In this document: positions 1 to 7,250 of the stretch, piece after piece
How positions within the stretch are numbered: the first letter of the stretch is position 1
Layout of the letters: each line of letters begins with the position of its first letter
Assembly: GCA_030039135.1 (NCBI GenBank)
Contig: JASHQN010000158.1
Span: 1-16,365 of the forward strand
Length of the DNA: 16,365 nt
Reading direction: 5' to 3'
Origin: Thermoplasmata archaeon
GTDB lineage: Archaea > Thermoplasmatota > Thermoplasmata > Lutacidiplasmatales > UBA184
Made by a program: the position numbers and the translations under genes
Notes under the pieces: model-generated
The model's input: only the letters and a program-made list of their open reading frames with translations
Database searches by the model: none
What the model was told of the DNA's origin: nothing

Positions 1-79
1 GAGAGCGGTCCAGTGCCGTAAGTGCGGGTACAAGGGCCTGCGCGTCAAGTCGCGCGAGCGCGCCGGCAAGACGCAGTGA
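1..79 (+). CDS. C-terminal end of a zinc-ribbon protein (partial)
   Basis: The frame ending at TGA 77-79 is open to the left edge and encodes 25 residues, reading RAVQCRKCGYKGLRVKSRER and then AGKTQ. The CRKCGY knuckle followed by a basic tail is typical of half of a treble-clef or zinc-ribbon site; the other cysteine pair would lie outside the window. Such endings occur in small archaeal nucleic-acid-binding or ribosome-associated proteins, but 25 residues are too few to name the family. It converges with the glycosyltransferase gene, leaving six bases between the two stop codons. The coding call rests on the CxxCGY motif and GC-rich third positions. Confidence 0.5.
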   Translation, partial: RAVQCRKCGYKGLRVKSRERAGKTQ

Positions 80-85
80 GCGGGT

Positions 86-883
86 TCACGGCGGCGGAGG
101 CGGAGCCTCCGCGGGCCGGTGGGCGAACGGCGCCGGACGTCCCCGAGCGGCCTCCTGCGCGACGTCGAGCCGCTTGCGAGCGAGGAAGACGAGGTTCCCG
201 TACCCGTCCCTCCAGCTCGACAGCTTGGGAGGGCCCCAGCGCTCGCCGTACGGGATGGGCACCTCCACGATCCGCAGCCCGCGCAGGATCACCTCGATCT
301 TCAGCTCCTCGCTGAAGGCCATCCCGTCCTCCCCGAGATGGACCCGGTTCAGGATCTCGCGCCGGAAGATCCAGAACCCGCTCTGACTGTCGGCGAGCTC
401 CCTGCCCGGCACGGTCTTGAGGTACCGGTGGAAGGCGACGCCCAGGAACAGGTTGAGGACCCGGTTCCCGATCCGGTGCTCGGTCGTCATGGCGCTGCGA
501 TTCAAGTACGCCATGCGGTTGCCGGTGATGAAGTCGAGGGACTCGTCGAGAAGCTTCTTCACGAGTCCGGGGATCATCTCGACCGGGTAGGTCGCGTCCC
601 CATCCGCCGTCGCGATCACCTCGCCCTCCGCCGCCGCGAAGCCGGTCTGGTACGCCCGGCCATACCCCTTCCTCCGCTCCACGATCACGCGAGCGCCGGC
701 GTTCCTCGCGATCTCCGCGGTTCCGTCGGTGGACGCCCCGTCGACGACGAGAACCTCCCAGTCGACCGGGCGACCCAGGAAGATCGTCCGGTTCGCCTCC
801 TCGGCGGCCGACTGGAACGCCCGGAGGACGTGTCCGACCGACGCCGCTTCGTTCAGCGTCGGGATGATGAGCGTGACCCGCAT
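86..883 (-). CDS. Family 2 glycosyltransferase, dolichyl-phosphate hexose synthase-like
   Basis: This 265-residue protein is a GT-A fold glycosyltransferase of the DPM1/dolichyl-phosphate-glucose synthase type. These enzymes move a hexose from a nucleotide sugar to a polyprenyl phosphate at the inner face of the membrane, feeding N-glycosylation or lipid glycosylation. Visible features are the nucleotide-binding start VTLIIPTLNEAASVGHVL (3-20), VVDGASTDGT (46-55), the metal-binding ADGDATYP (93-100), TGNRM (120-124), QSGFWIFRREI (167-177) and GMAFSEELKIE (187-197), all in family order. There is no C-terminal membrane segment, so it is probably soluble or peripheral, unlike the GtrA-fused members. 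The C-terminus ends in a proline run. The ATG at 881-883 sits just before the family motif. The sugar and acceptor cannot be read from sequence; substrate naming is inference. Confidence 0.9.
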   Translation of the reverse strand: MRVTLIIPTLNEAASVGHVLRAFQSAAEEANRTIFLGRPVDWEVLVVDGASTDGTAEIARNAGARVIVERRKGYGRAYQTGFAAAEGEVIATADGDATYPVEMIPGLVKKLLDESLDFITGNRMAYLNRSAMTTEHRIGNRVLNLFLGVAFHRYLKTVPGRELADSQSGFWIFRREILNRVHLGEDGMAFSEELKIEVILRGLRIVEVPIPYGERWGPPKLSSWRDGYGNLVFLARKRLDVAQEAARGRPAPFAHRPAEAPPPPP

Positions 884-918
884 GGAAGGATGTATAGCAG
901 CGGCGGTCTCCCCTTAGA

Positions 919-927
919 GCTTTATCT
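919..927 (-). promoter_or_regulatory. Possible TATA box for the glycosyltransferase gene
   Basis: The minus strand reads AGATAAAGC, centred about 39 nt before the ATG at 883. A start site 26 nt further on would leave a leader of about 13 nt. A second A/T patch, CTATAC, lies nearer the ATG but would place transcription inside the gene. Confidence 0.3.
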
Positions 928-1064
928 GGTGTCTGGAAGCCGGGCCCCGACCCGAGCCCCAATTCCGCTACCTCTGGCGCCGACCACGGGCCGAGGGTTA
1001 AGCGCCCCTCGTCTCTCGGGCGGGTACGGCCGACCGCGAACGGACGGGCGCCCGGGCCCGACGA

Positions 1065-1472
1065 TGGGGAAGCTTCCCTACGACCGCCGACGTCGGCATC
1101 TGGGCGACGGGGCCCAGCACGGCCTCGCTGTTCGAAGCCCTCGGGCTCGGTCTCTTCGCCCTCATCACGGACCTGCGACGCGTGCGGCCGCGGAAGGAGC
1201 GAGCGGTGAGCGCGTCCGGAGAAGACCCGACGAGCCTCGTCGTCGCGTACCTCTCCCAGCTCTTGCTCCTCCAGCAGGAGGAGGGCTTCCTCGTGCGCGA
1301 GATCCGGGCCCGACCTCTCGGCGAGCCGCCGACCGCGGTCGTGGCGAGCGTCCGCGGGGAGCTGTTCGATCCGGCCCGACATCCGGCCCGGATCGAGGTG
1401 AAGGCGATCACGTTCCACGATCTCGAGATCGATCTCAAGCGCGGCCGGGCGCGCGTGATCGTCGATATCTAG
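1065..1472 (+). CDS. Archease (RtcB RNA-ligase cofactor), start codon unresolved
   Basis: The frame ending at TAG 1470-1472 encodes archease, the small protein that activates the tRNA ligase RtcB by promoting guanylylation and turnover in tRNA splicing and RNA repair. The N-terminal motif TTADVGIWATGPSTASLFEA (from 1080) and the ending EVKAITFHDLEI...RARVIVDI are family signatures, including the conserved Asp of the HTADVG-type motif. The length of about 135-140 residues is normal. The frame is open back to TAA 999-1001 but has no ATG, GTG or TTG before GTG 1182, which would delete the first third. The only nearby ATG (1064-1066) is in another frame; removing one G from the following GGGG run gives MGSFPTTADVG. 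I give the homologous frame from the TGG at 1065. A sequencing indel, a non-standard start, or a real frameshift are all possible. It converges with the aminotransferase, with 7 bp between stops. Confidence 0.85.
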   Translation, partial: WGSFPTTADVGIWATGPSTASLFEALGLGLFALITDLRRVRPRKERAVSASGEDPTSLVVAYLSQLLLLQQEEGFLVREIRARPLGEPPTAVVASVRGELFDPARHPARIEVKAITFHDLEIDLKRGRARVIVDI

Positions 1473-1479
1473 CCCGGCC

Positions 1480-2616
1480 TCACGGCATGTGATCGACGAC
1501 CGCCGCGAGGGCTTTACCGGGGGCGGAGAGGCGCCCGGCCTTCCCGAGGATCCGCTCGAGCGCCGCGACGGTGACGAGGAGGTCGGGCCAATCGGCGATC
1601 CCCATGTGTCCGATGCGGAAGATCTTCCCGACGAGCGCCCCCTGGCCCCCCTGGACGAGCACGTTGTACTCCCGCTCGAGGACCTTGCGGAGCTCGGTGT
1701 CCCCCATGCCCGACGGATTGCGGATGGCGGTGACGGTGTCGGAGGCATATCGACGGTCTGGGAAGAGTTCGAGCCCGAGCGCGTCGGCCGCGGCCCGCGT
1801 CGCGGACGCGAGCCGGTGGGTCCGCTCGAGCCTCCGAGCGAGGCTCTCTTCCTTCAGCAGGACGAGGGCCTCTCGGAGGGCGAGGAAGAGCGGGACCGCT
1901 GGCGTCCACGGAGTGTCGTTCTTCTCGAGCGACTTCAGGTGCGCCGCGAGGTCGAGGTAGAACGTCCCCGGGTGGAGGGCGCTGACCGCACGCTCGGAAA
2001 GGTGGACGAGGGCGAGCCCGGCGGGGGCCGCAAGCCCCTTCTGACTGCCGGCGACGATCGCGTCGATCCCCCACGCATCGATCTCGACCGGGATCCCGGC
2101 CACCGCACTGATGCCGTCCACCAGGAAGAGAGCGCCGGCCCGACGGACCTCCGGCGCGAGCTCGGGGAGGTCGTTCGCGAGCCCGACGCTCGTCTCGTTG
2201 TGGACGACGCAGACCGCGCCGACGTCCCCTTTCTCGAGCTCGACCCGTACGGCCTCGATCGGGAGCGGCTGACCCCACGGAGCGGTGACGGTCGTGACGT
2301 GCGGGCTGTAGCGTCGGACGATCTCGTTGCCCCGATCCCCAAAGTTGCCGTTCGCGAGCACGAGCGTCCGTCGGTCTTTGGGAACGAGCGACGCATAGAC
2401 GGCTTCGAGGCCCGCGGTCCCGCTCCCCGAGAGGATGACCTGATGGCCCTTCGCGCCGAACAGCACCGGCAAGAGCTGCCGGATCTCGGCGACGATGCCG
2501 TGGAAGTACTCCCCCCGGTGGTTCAGCGACGGCGTCGACATCGCGCGAAGCACCCGAGGGTGAATCCGCACGGGCCCGGCGATCAGGAAGGTCGTGGTCT
2601 CAGGGTCGAACGTCAT
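1480..2616 (-). CDS. Class V PLP aminotransferase (serine/alanine-glyoxylate or phosphoserine type)
   Basis: This 378-residue protein is a fold-type I PLP enzyme of the serine-pyruvate/alanine-glyoxylate aminotransferase group. It shows the N-terminal LIAGPVRIHPRVLRAM (11-26), the cofactor loop LSGSGTAGLEAV (62-73), LVDGISAVAGIPVEID with Asp167 for the pyridine nitrogen, and AGSQKGLAAPAGLALV with the Schiff-base lysine Lys193. Length is usual. Its ATG (2614-2616) overlaps the serA stop as ATGA, implying co-transcription and coupled translation. Class V enzymes of this kind have been proposed as the phosphoserine aminotransferase in methanogens, and the partner gene here makes the matching substrate, 3-phosphohydroxypyruvate. 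The likely job is therefore the second step of serine synthesis, with glyoxylate-to-glycine transamination as the alternative. The family is certain; the substrate is inference. Confidence 0.92.
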   Translation of the reverse strand: MTFDPETTTFLIAGPVRIHPRVLRAMSTPSLNHRGEYFHGIVAEIRQLLPVLFGAKGHQVILSGSGTAGLEAVYASLVPKDRRTLVLANGNFGDRGNEIVRRYSPHVTTVTAPWGQPLPIEAVRVELEKGDVGAVCVVHNETSVGLANDLPELAPEVRRAGALFLVDGISAVAGIPVEIDAWGIDAIVAGSQKGLAAPAGLALVHLSERAVSALHPGTFYLDLAAHLKSLEKNDTPWTPAVPLFLALREALVLLKEESLARRLERTHRLASATRAAADALGLELFPDRRYASDTVTAIRNPSGMGDTELRKVLEREYNVLVQGGQGALVGKIFRIGHMGIADWPDLLVTVAALERILGKAGRLSAPGKALAAVVDHMP

Positions 2617-3563
2617 CGGCCGCCCGGGGGGGACACGACGAGGTTCTTCAACGGTTCGCCTCGCGCCGCGCGCAGGACTTCGTCGACGATCTCGGCCCCG
2701 GCCCGAGCCTGGCCCTCCAGCGTCATCGCGCCGATGTGGGGGGTCGCGATCACGTTCGGCATCGCGAGGAGCTCCCGGTCCGTCGGTGGCTCGACCTCGA
2801 AGACGTCGAGCGCGGCGCCCCCGAGGTGCCCCGAGCGAAGGGCGGCGAGCAGCGCCGTCTCGTCCACCAGCGGTCCACGGGCGACGTTCACGAGGAAGGC
2901 CCCGGGTTTCATCTCGGCGAGCGCGGCCGCGTCGATGAGGTGTCGATTCTCGTTCGTCAGCGCGGCGTGCAGGCTCACGATGTCGGCGCTGCGGAGCACG
3001 GTGGAGAGGGGGGCCAGCGTCGTCCGGTCCACCGGCGCCGTGACGAACGGGTCGAAGGCGATGGACAAGGTCCCGAAGGGCTCGAGACGGCCGGCGACCT
3101 CGCGGGCGATGCGCCCGTAGCCGACGAACCCCACGGTCTTACCCGCGAGCTCCCGACCGTGTGAGGACCGCTCCCACTTTCCCGCCTTGGTGGAGACCAT
3201 CGCCGGGTAGATGCCGCGCACGAGGACGAGGCAGAGGGCGATCGTGAGCTCGGCGACGCTCGTCGTCGCGGCCGCCGGTGCATTGACGACGCGGATCCCG
3301 CGGCTGGTCGCCGCGACCATATCGATGTTGTCGACCCCGACTCCGGCACGCGCGATGAGGCCGAGCTGGGGCGCGTTCGAAAGGAGGGCGGCACTGACTT
3401 TCGTCCGACTGCGCACGACGAGGGCCCACGCATCTGCCAGGTGGCGAGGGAGCTCCGACGGCTCGCCGCTCGCGTCGATCACGCGGCACGGTCCAGCCTT
3501 CAGGCGCTCGATCGCAGCCCGATCGATCGGGTCCGCAATCACCACGATGGGCGGTTCCGCCAT
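2613..3563 (-). CDS. serA: D-3-phosphoglycerate dehydrogenase, short form without ACT domain
   Basis: This NAD-dependent 2-hydroxyacid dehydrogenase of 316 residues would oxidise 3-phosphoglycerate to 3-phosphohydroxypyruvate, the first step of serine synthesis in the cytosol. It has ARAGVGVDNID (71-81), the dinucleotide motif VGFVGYGRIAREVA (144-157), and the catalytic residues Arg229 in NVARGPLVDE, Glu258 in VFEVEPP and His276 in ATPHIGAMT. The protein stops after the catalytic core, so the ACT or ASB regulatory domains of longer SerA proteins are missing and serine feedback through them is not expected. The open frame extends 36 codons upstream, but the ATG at 3561-3563 fits the family start (MAEPPIVVIADPID) and the TATA box at 3602-3610. 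Glyoxylate/hydroxypyruvate reductase is the main alternative; the neighbouring aminotransferase favours SerA. Confidence 0.9.
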   Translation of the reverse strand: MAEPPIVVIADPIDRAAIERLKAGPCRVIDASGEPSELPRHLADAWALVVRSRTKVSAALLSNAPQLGLIARAGVGVDNIDMVAATSRGIRVVNAPAAATTSVAELTIALCLVLVRGIYPAMVSTKAGKWERSSHGRELAGKTVGFVGYGRIAREVAGRLEPFGTLSIAFDPFVTAPVDRTTLAPLSTVLRSADIVSLHAALTNENRHLIDAAALAEMKPGAFLVNVARGPLVDETALLAALRSGHLGGAALDVFEVEPPTDRELLAMPNVIATPHIGAMTLEGQARAGAEIVDEVLRAARGEPLKNLVVSPPGGR

Positions 3564-3601
3564 CGGGTTGCCCAGGCTAGGCCAAGGAAAACCGTTTGGC
3601 C

Positions 3602-3610
3602 CCCTATAGC
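3602..3610 (-). promoter_or_regulatory. TATA box for serA-aminotransferase
   Basis: The minus strand reads GCTATAGGGG, centred near 3606. Transcription about 26 nt downstream would start near 3580, leaving a leader of roughly 17 nt before the ATG at 3563. The surroundings are GC-rich, so the TATA core stands out. Confidence 0.45.
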
Positions 3611-3691
3611 GGCACCCAGTAGTCACCCTCGTGCCTCCCGCCGCCCAACCGCGGCGCCGAACGACCCGCAATCGCCGTCAGAAATCAGCGC

Positions 3692-3713
3692 TCTCTCACC
3701 GCTGCGTGAGAGA
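3692..3713. repeat. Perfect 8-bp inverted repeat (hairpin) between MoxR and serA
   Basis: TCTCTCAC at 3692-3699 and GTGAGAGA at 3706-3713 pair perfectly around a six-base loop. It lies in the 262-nt gene-free interval 3564-3825, downstream of the MoxR stop and upstream of the serA promoter, next to a pyrimidine-rich stretch (3718-3770). It could be a terminator or stability element for the MoxR transcript, or a protein-binding site upstream of serA. Apart from this and the serA TATA box I see nothing in the interval. Confidence 0.4.
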
Positions 3714-3825
3714 TTGATGTGCCTGCTTTCCCTCTCCTCCTGATGCAGACTCTCCTGCTGTCTAGAGCGGGCACCGGCCTCCGCGTACGCGACCGCGAAG
3801 TTGGGAGCGGCCCTGTGGCGCGCGG

Positions 3826-4776
3826 TTACGGGACCTTGGGGACCGGGGTGCGCTCGACGGCCGCGCGCACGACCTCCTCGCCACGCACGCCGCGGATCCA
3901 CGGCTCGGGTTTCACGATCACGCGATGGGCGAGGGCGGGGGCCGCGAGGGCCTTCACGTCGTCGGGGAGCACGAAGTCGCGGCCCTCGAGCAACGCGCGG
4001 GCGCGCGTGAGCTTCTGGAGCGCGAGCGAGCCGCGCGGCGAAGCCCCGACCTCGGCTCTCGGATCTCCGCGGGTGGCACGCACGAGGTCCACGATGTATC
4101 CGGCCACCGCGGCTTCGATCTCGACGTCCTCGCTGGCGGCTTGGAGCGCGCGAAATCCGTCAAGGGTCGTCGCCGCGCGGACCTCGACCGCATCGACCTT
4201 GCGCGCACGGCGTCGCTCGAGGATCGTCCGCTCCTCTTCGGGGGTGGGGTAGCCGACCTTGAGGCGCATGAGGAACCGGTCGACTTGCGCCTCGGGCAAC
4301 GGGTACGTCCCCTCGAGCTCGAGCGGGTTTTCGGTCGCGATCACGAGGAACGGCCGCGGAAGGGGATACGTCGATCGCTCGCTCGTCACCTGGTACTCCT
4401 GCATCGCCTCGAGGAGAGCGGACTGGACCTTCGGCGGAGCCCGGTTGATCTCGTCCGCGAGCAGTACGTTCGTGAAGAGCGGCCCCGGACGGAAGGAGAA
4501 CTTCGCCTCCCGAGCATCGTAGATCTCGCCTCCCGTGATGTCGTGGGGGAGGAGATCGGCTGTGAACTGGATTCGCTGGAACCCCAGCCCAAGGGCAGCG
4601 GCAAACGAGCGGGCCATCAGGGTCTTCCCGAGCCCGGGGAGGTCGTCGATGAGGAGGTGGCCGTCGGCGACGAGGCCCGTCAAGATCCGATCGACGGCCT
4701 CGTCCCGGCCGACGACCGCGCCCCGCACCGACGTACGGATGGCGTTGGCGATCGCTCGCGCCTCGGATGCCTGCAC
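3826..4776 (-). CDS. MoxR-family AAA+ ATPase
   Basis: This 316-residue protein is a MoxR/RavA-type AAA+ ATPase, a cytoplasmic chaperone-like ATPase that typically acts on partner proteins with von Willebrand A-like domains. It has Walker A LPGLGKTLMA (46-55), the helix-2 insert region FTADLLPHDITGGEIYD (71-87), Walker B VLLADEINRAPPKVQSALLE (104-123), sensor 1 VIATENP (145-151) and the MoxR motif EGTYPLPEAQVDRFLMRL (155-172), with the lid domain following. Length is typical. The start is GTG 4774-4776, supported by a strong TATA box whose predicted start site lies only about 8 nt before it. Its usual partners, DUF58 and DUF4129 genes, lie just upstream on the same strand, but 256 nt and a separate promoter lie between, so MoxR is probably transcribed on its own. 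Confidence 0.95.
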   Translation of the reverse strand: MQASEARAIANAIRTSVRGAVVGRDEAVDRILTGLVADGHLLIDDLPGLGKTLMARSFAAALGLGFQRIQFTADLLPHDITGGEIYDAREAKFSFRPGPLFTNVLLADEINRAPPKVQSALLEAMQEYQVTSERSTYPLPRPFLVIATENPLELEGTYPLPEAQVDRFLMRLKVGYPTPEEERTILERRRARKVDAVEVRAATTLDGFRALQAASEDVEIEAAVAGYIVDLVRATRGDPRAEVGASPRGSLALQKLTRARALLEGRDFVLPDDVKALAAPALAHRVIVKPEPWIRGVRGEEVVRAAVERTPVPKVP

Positions 4777-4805
4777 TGCGACCCGAGGGCGACGAGCGCC
4801 CCGGG

Positions 4806-4814
4806 GGTATAAGG
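4806..4814 (-). promoter_or_regulatory. TATA box for the MoxR gene
   Basis: The minus strand reads CCTTATACC, centred about 34 nt before the GTG start at 4776. A start site 26 nt downstream gives a near-leaderless mRNA. This is the clearest TATA element in the 4777-5032 interval. Confidence 0.6.
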
Positions 4815-4938
4815 ACCGGACCGGGGACCCGGCTGTTCCCCCGCCCTAACGATCCGCATCATCGTAGGCGGACGCCCTCTCGGCGGTCTGACCCGGACGG
4901 GGGTGTCGGACGCCGGGGTTGTCCTCACGTCATTCTCT

Positions 4939-4955
4939 GCGGACGACCCGTCCGC
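4939..4955. repeat. 7-bp GC-rich hairpin upstream of the MoxR promoter
   Basis: GCGGACG (4939-4945) and CGTCCGC (4949-4955) form a perfect inverted repeat around a three-base loop. It sits 78 nt past the end of the DUF58/DUF4129 operon and before the MoxR promoter, the right place for a terminator or pause site, but no T-run follows on the minus strand. Otherwise the 256-nt interval 4777-5032 shows only the MoxR TATA box. Confidence 0.3.
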
Positions 4956-5032
4956 GTTGAGTCGAGAGGGACCCTTCGACGGCACCCGGGCGCAACCATG
5001 GGTCGCGCCGGTCCTTCCCACGGAGTTCGGTC

Positions 5033-5557
5033 CTAAAGCGATGGCGCCCGATCTCGGTCGACGAGGTCCGGGCGCCGAACGAGCACCGCAAGCGCGATCA
5101 GCGCGGCGGCGAGCAACCCGCCGGCGACCCCGAACGGCACGGCCGTCGGAGGGAGCAGCGCAGTGCTCGCCCAGGCGATCGCCACGCCGATCGCGGGGAT
5201 CGACCATGCCGAGAACCAGCGCGAGGGGCGCTCGCGCGGCCGGTGTGGGTCGTCCGCGAGCCAGACGATGACCGCGATGCCCGCCACCCCCGCGAGCCCA
5301 TCGGGCACCGCTCCGACCGGCGTACGCGCGCCGAGGGCAACGAGCGCAACGAGGACAGGGACGACCGAGAGCGCCCGGGCCCTCGGCCCTGCCTCCCACC
5401 GCACGACGACGCCCATGGCCACGCCCACGGCGACGAGAAGCAATCCGATCAGGATCGGCCAGTCACTCACCACCGTGAGGGCGAGCGCGGTGAGGACGAG
5501 AACCGGGAGGCCCGGCCCCAGCCGGTAGGTCTCCCTCCCCGCGGAGGTGGCCGTCAT
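5033..5557 (-). CDS. Six-helix integral membrane protein, last gene of the DUF58/DUF4129 operon
   Basis: I do not recognise a family. The 174-residue protein is almost entirely hydrophobic, with about six predicted membrane helices near residues 16-31, 33-52, 61-77, 87-101, 118-136 and 141-161. A short charged loop (about 102-115) contains DDPHRPRERPSRW. There is no signal peptide and no catalytic motif. The open frame extends further upstream, but the ATG at 5555-5557 overlaps the DUF58 stop as ATGA and begins just before the hydrophobic part, so I use it. Position at the end of a four-gene overlapped unit suggests it works in the membrane with the DUF58 and DUF4129 proteins. It may take the place of the membrane part of the transglutaminase protein often found in such operons; this is inference from context only. 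Confidence 0.8.
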   Translation of the reverse strand: MTATSAGRETYRLGPGLPVLVLTALALTVVSDWPILIGLLLVAVGVAMGVVVRWEAGPRARALSVVPVLVALVALGARTPVGAVPDGLAGVAGIAVIVWLADDPHRPRERPSRWFSAWSIPAIGVAIAWASTALLPPTAVPFGVAGGLLAAALIALAVLVRRPDLVDRDRAPSL

Positions 5558-6846
5558 GCCAACCGCCGCTGGCGCTCCGGACGGCGCAGGAGCTCGACGA
5601 GCCCACCGAGGTTCCACCGGTCCTCCCAGTCGAGGACCGGCGCATCCCGCCACATCCGGGCGATCCGCTGGCGACGGACGAGACGCGCGATCCGGTCGGC
5701 GAGGTCGGATTCAGAGGTGCCGGCACGCGAGGACTCCGACGGGACCGGGGACGGGCTGAGGACCGTGACCGGGTAGCCGCGCCGCCGCAGGAACGGTACG
5801 AGGTGGCCCGCGTCGTCGTCGGCAAGGGTGGAGATCAGGATCGTGGAAACCCCGGGGGGAAAGAACCGGCGGGCGGCGACCGCGCACCGCTCCGCGGGGC
5901 CGGCGATCGTCCCCACGCGGGAGGCGAGCAGGGCACGACGCAGGCGGACGCGCTGGGTCCGCCCGCCGCCGAGCGGTACCGCGTGGAGGAACTCTCCGTA
6001 GACGCCGAGCCCCACGCGGGCCTTCTCTCTCAGGAACGACTCGGCGATCCCGTACGCCGCCGCTACCGAGAGGGAGAACAGCTCGGCATCCGTCGAGGGC
6101 CCGAGCACGGTCGGCCGGGCATCCACGAGGAGGATCACGTCGCCGGTGCGCTCCACCAGGTACTCGTTCGCGAGCCATCGTCCGGCCCGGGCCGACGCGA
6201 CCCAGTTGATCCGGCGCAGCGGCTCGGACGGAGCGGCGTCGCGGATCCCGAAGAACTCGCCGCTCGTGCCGATCCGGCGGGACCGCGTCTCGCCCGGGAG
6301 GGCGATCGTGCGTTCCAGACGGGCGGCACCGATGCGGATGAGCTCGGGAGGATACCGCTCGACGTACAACGGTTCGGAGACCACCGCGACCTCGCGCTCG
6401 ACGAGACCGGCCGGGTCGCGCCAGAATACCTCCGGGGCCGGCACGGGCGCGACCAGCGGGTTCGGGGCCTCCCAGGCGAGCGAGATGCGGATCGCCCCGG
6501 GGGCGCGTTCCAGCCGCGTGCGGCGTCGTGGGGCGAGCCCGGGCGGCACCCGGACCTCTACCTCGAGCTCGTTGGGATCGACCGCGGTGTCGAGCGCGAG
6601 GGTCCCAGAGATATCGACCTCCCGGCCGCTGCCGACGACTCGTCCCTCGAAGGAGGCGGACATCGGGCCGACCGGGCCGAGCAGGGCGGCGCCGACCGGT
6701 GCGAGGAGCAGCGGCAGACCGAGGAAGAGAAGGGCGGGCGTCGTGGTCAGGATGCCGAGGATCAGGGCGATCGCTCCGGCTCCCCAGAGCAGGTAGGACA
6801 GCGGCCCCCACGAGAACGAGGACGGTGGCGAACGGGCCGGTCTCAC
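5554..6846 (-). CDS. DUF58-domain membrane protein (vWA-like)
   Basis: This 430-residue protein has two N-terminal membrane helices (about 16-34 and 36-57), an exposed beta-rich stretch (about 63-180) and then the DUF58 signature TSGEFFGIRDAAPSEPLRRI (194-213) followed by NWVASARAGRWLANEY and VILLVDARPTVLG. The part after 235 resembles a von Willebrand A fold, but the metal-site DxSxS is degenerate (DARPT). DUF58 proteins accompany MoxR ATPases and are thought to be their membrane-anchored partners; their exact function is not established. The start is GTG 6844-6846, overlapping the stop of the preceding gene as GTGA, with a GAGG ribosome-binding site seven bases upstream. The gene downstream starts inside its stop codon. 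The family call is firm; the process served is not. Confidence 0.92.
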   Translation of the reverse strand: MRPARSPPSSFSWGPLSYLLWGAGAIALILGILTTTPALLFLGLPLLLAPVGAALLGPVGPMSASFEGRVVGSGREVDISGTLALDTAVDPNELEVEVRVPPGLAPRRRTRLERAPGAIRISLAWEAPNPLVAPVPAPEVFWRDPAGLVEREVAVVSEPLYVERYPPELIRIGAARLERTIALPGETRSRRIGTSGEFFGIRDAAPSEPLRRINWVASARAGRWLANEYLVERTGDVILLVDARPTVLGPSTDAELFSLSVAAAYGIAESFLREKARVGLGVYGEFLHAVPLGGGRTQRVRLRRALLASRVGTIAGPAERCAVAARRFFPPGVSTILISTLADDDAGHLVPFLRRRGYPVTVLSPSPVPSESSRAGTSESDLADRIARLVRRQRIARMWRDAPVLDWEDRWNLGGLVELLRRPERQRRLA

Positions 6847-7250
6847 GGCGCGGCCTCGAGCTCCTCGACCCGCTGGAGAACGTAGCCGTCAAACTCCCGC
6901 GCCGGGAGCCGCACGATCTCTTCGAGCTCCGCCACGCTCCGCGTAGGGAGGTCGGGTCGGGGCCCTTCCCGCTCGAGTCGATCCAGGAGCGCTACGAGGT
7001 CGGCGCGCCCCAGCTCGCCGGACCGGAACGCGAAGCGCAGGCGATCGGGCTCGGAACGAACCGGAGCCGGCGATGCCGAGGCGCGGAGCGGGCCGCGACC
7101 GAACGGGGCGCTCGCGAGGACGATCGCAGCAGCGGCCACGGCCACGCTGGCGGCGGGGATCGCGATGGCGAGGTTGCGTCCCGCCGCGATCGCGAGGATG
7201 GTGGCGACGACCGCGACGCCGGGGACCCACCAACCGACGGGAGAGTTCAT
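6843..7250 (-). CDS. Small two-helix membrane protein within the DUF58/DUF4129 operon
   Basis: I do not recognise a family. The 135-residue protein has two N-terminal membrane helices (about 6-24 and 26-46) followed by an approximately 85-residue cytoplasmic region rich in Arg, Glu and Leu. That region looks like a small helical domain (RFAFRSGELGRADLVALLDR, then PTRSVAELEEIVRLPAREFD and GYVLQRVEELE). The spacing resembles a compact helical protein-protein interaction module, but no named domain can be assigned. Both ends overlap neighbours (ATGA with the DUF4129 gene, GTGA with the DUF58 gene), which argues for translational coupling and a conserved role. It occupies the slot between DUF4129 and DUF58 where many such operons carry short, poorly annotated proteins. 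Confidence 0.8.
   Translation of the reverse strand: MNSPVGWWVPGVAVVATILAIAAGRNLAIAIPAASVAVAAAAIVLASAPFGRGPLRASASPAPVRSEPDRLRFAFRSGELGRADLVALLDRLEREGPRPDLPTRSVAELEEIVRLPAREFDGYVLQRVEELEAAP

Noticed and set aside
45..1748. A 567-codon minus-strand frame across the glycosyltransferase, archease and aminotransferase
   Set aside because: It overlaps three recognisable genes in other frames and shows only low-complexity Arg/Ser/Pro sequence.
3715..3775. Box C/D guide RNA in the C/T-rich stretch (TTGATGT ... CTGATGC)
   Set aside because: The boxes deviate from RTGATGA and CTGA, no proper terminal D box was found, and the ends do not form a stem.
4903..5271. Small plus-strand gene between MoxR and the operon
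   Set aside because: The first 40 residues look less biased, but the frame runs antisense into the six-helix membrane protein and has no promoter or ribosome-binding site.
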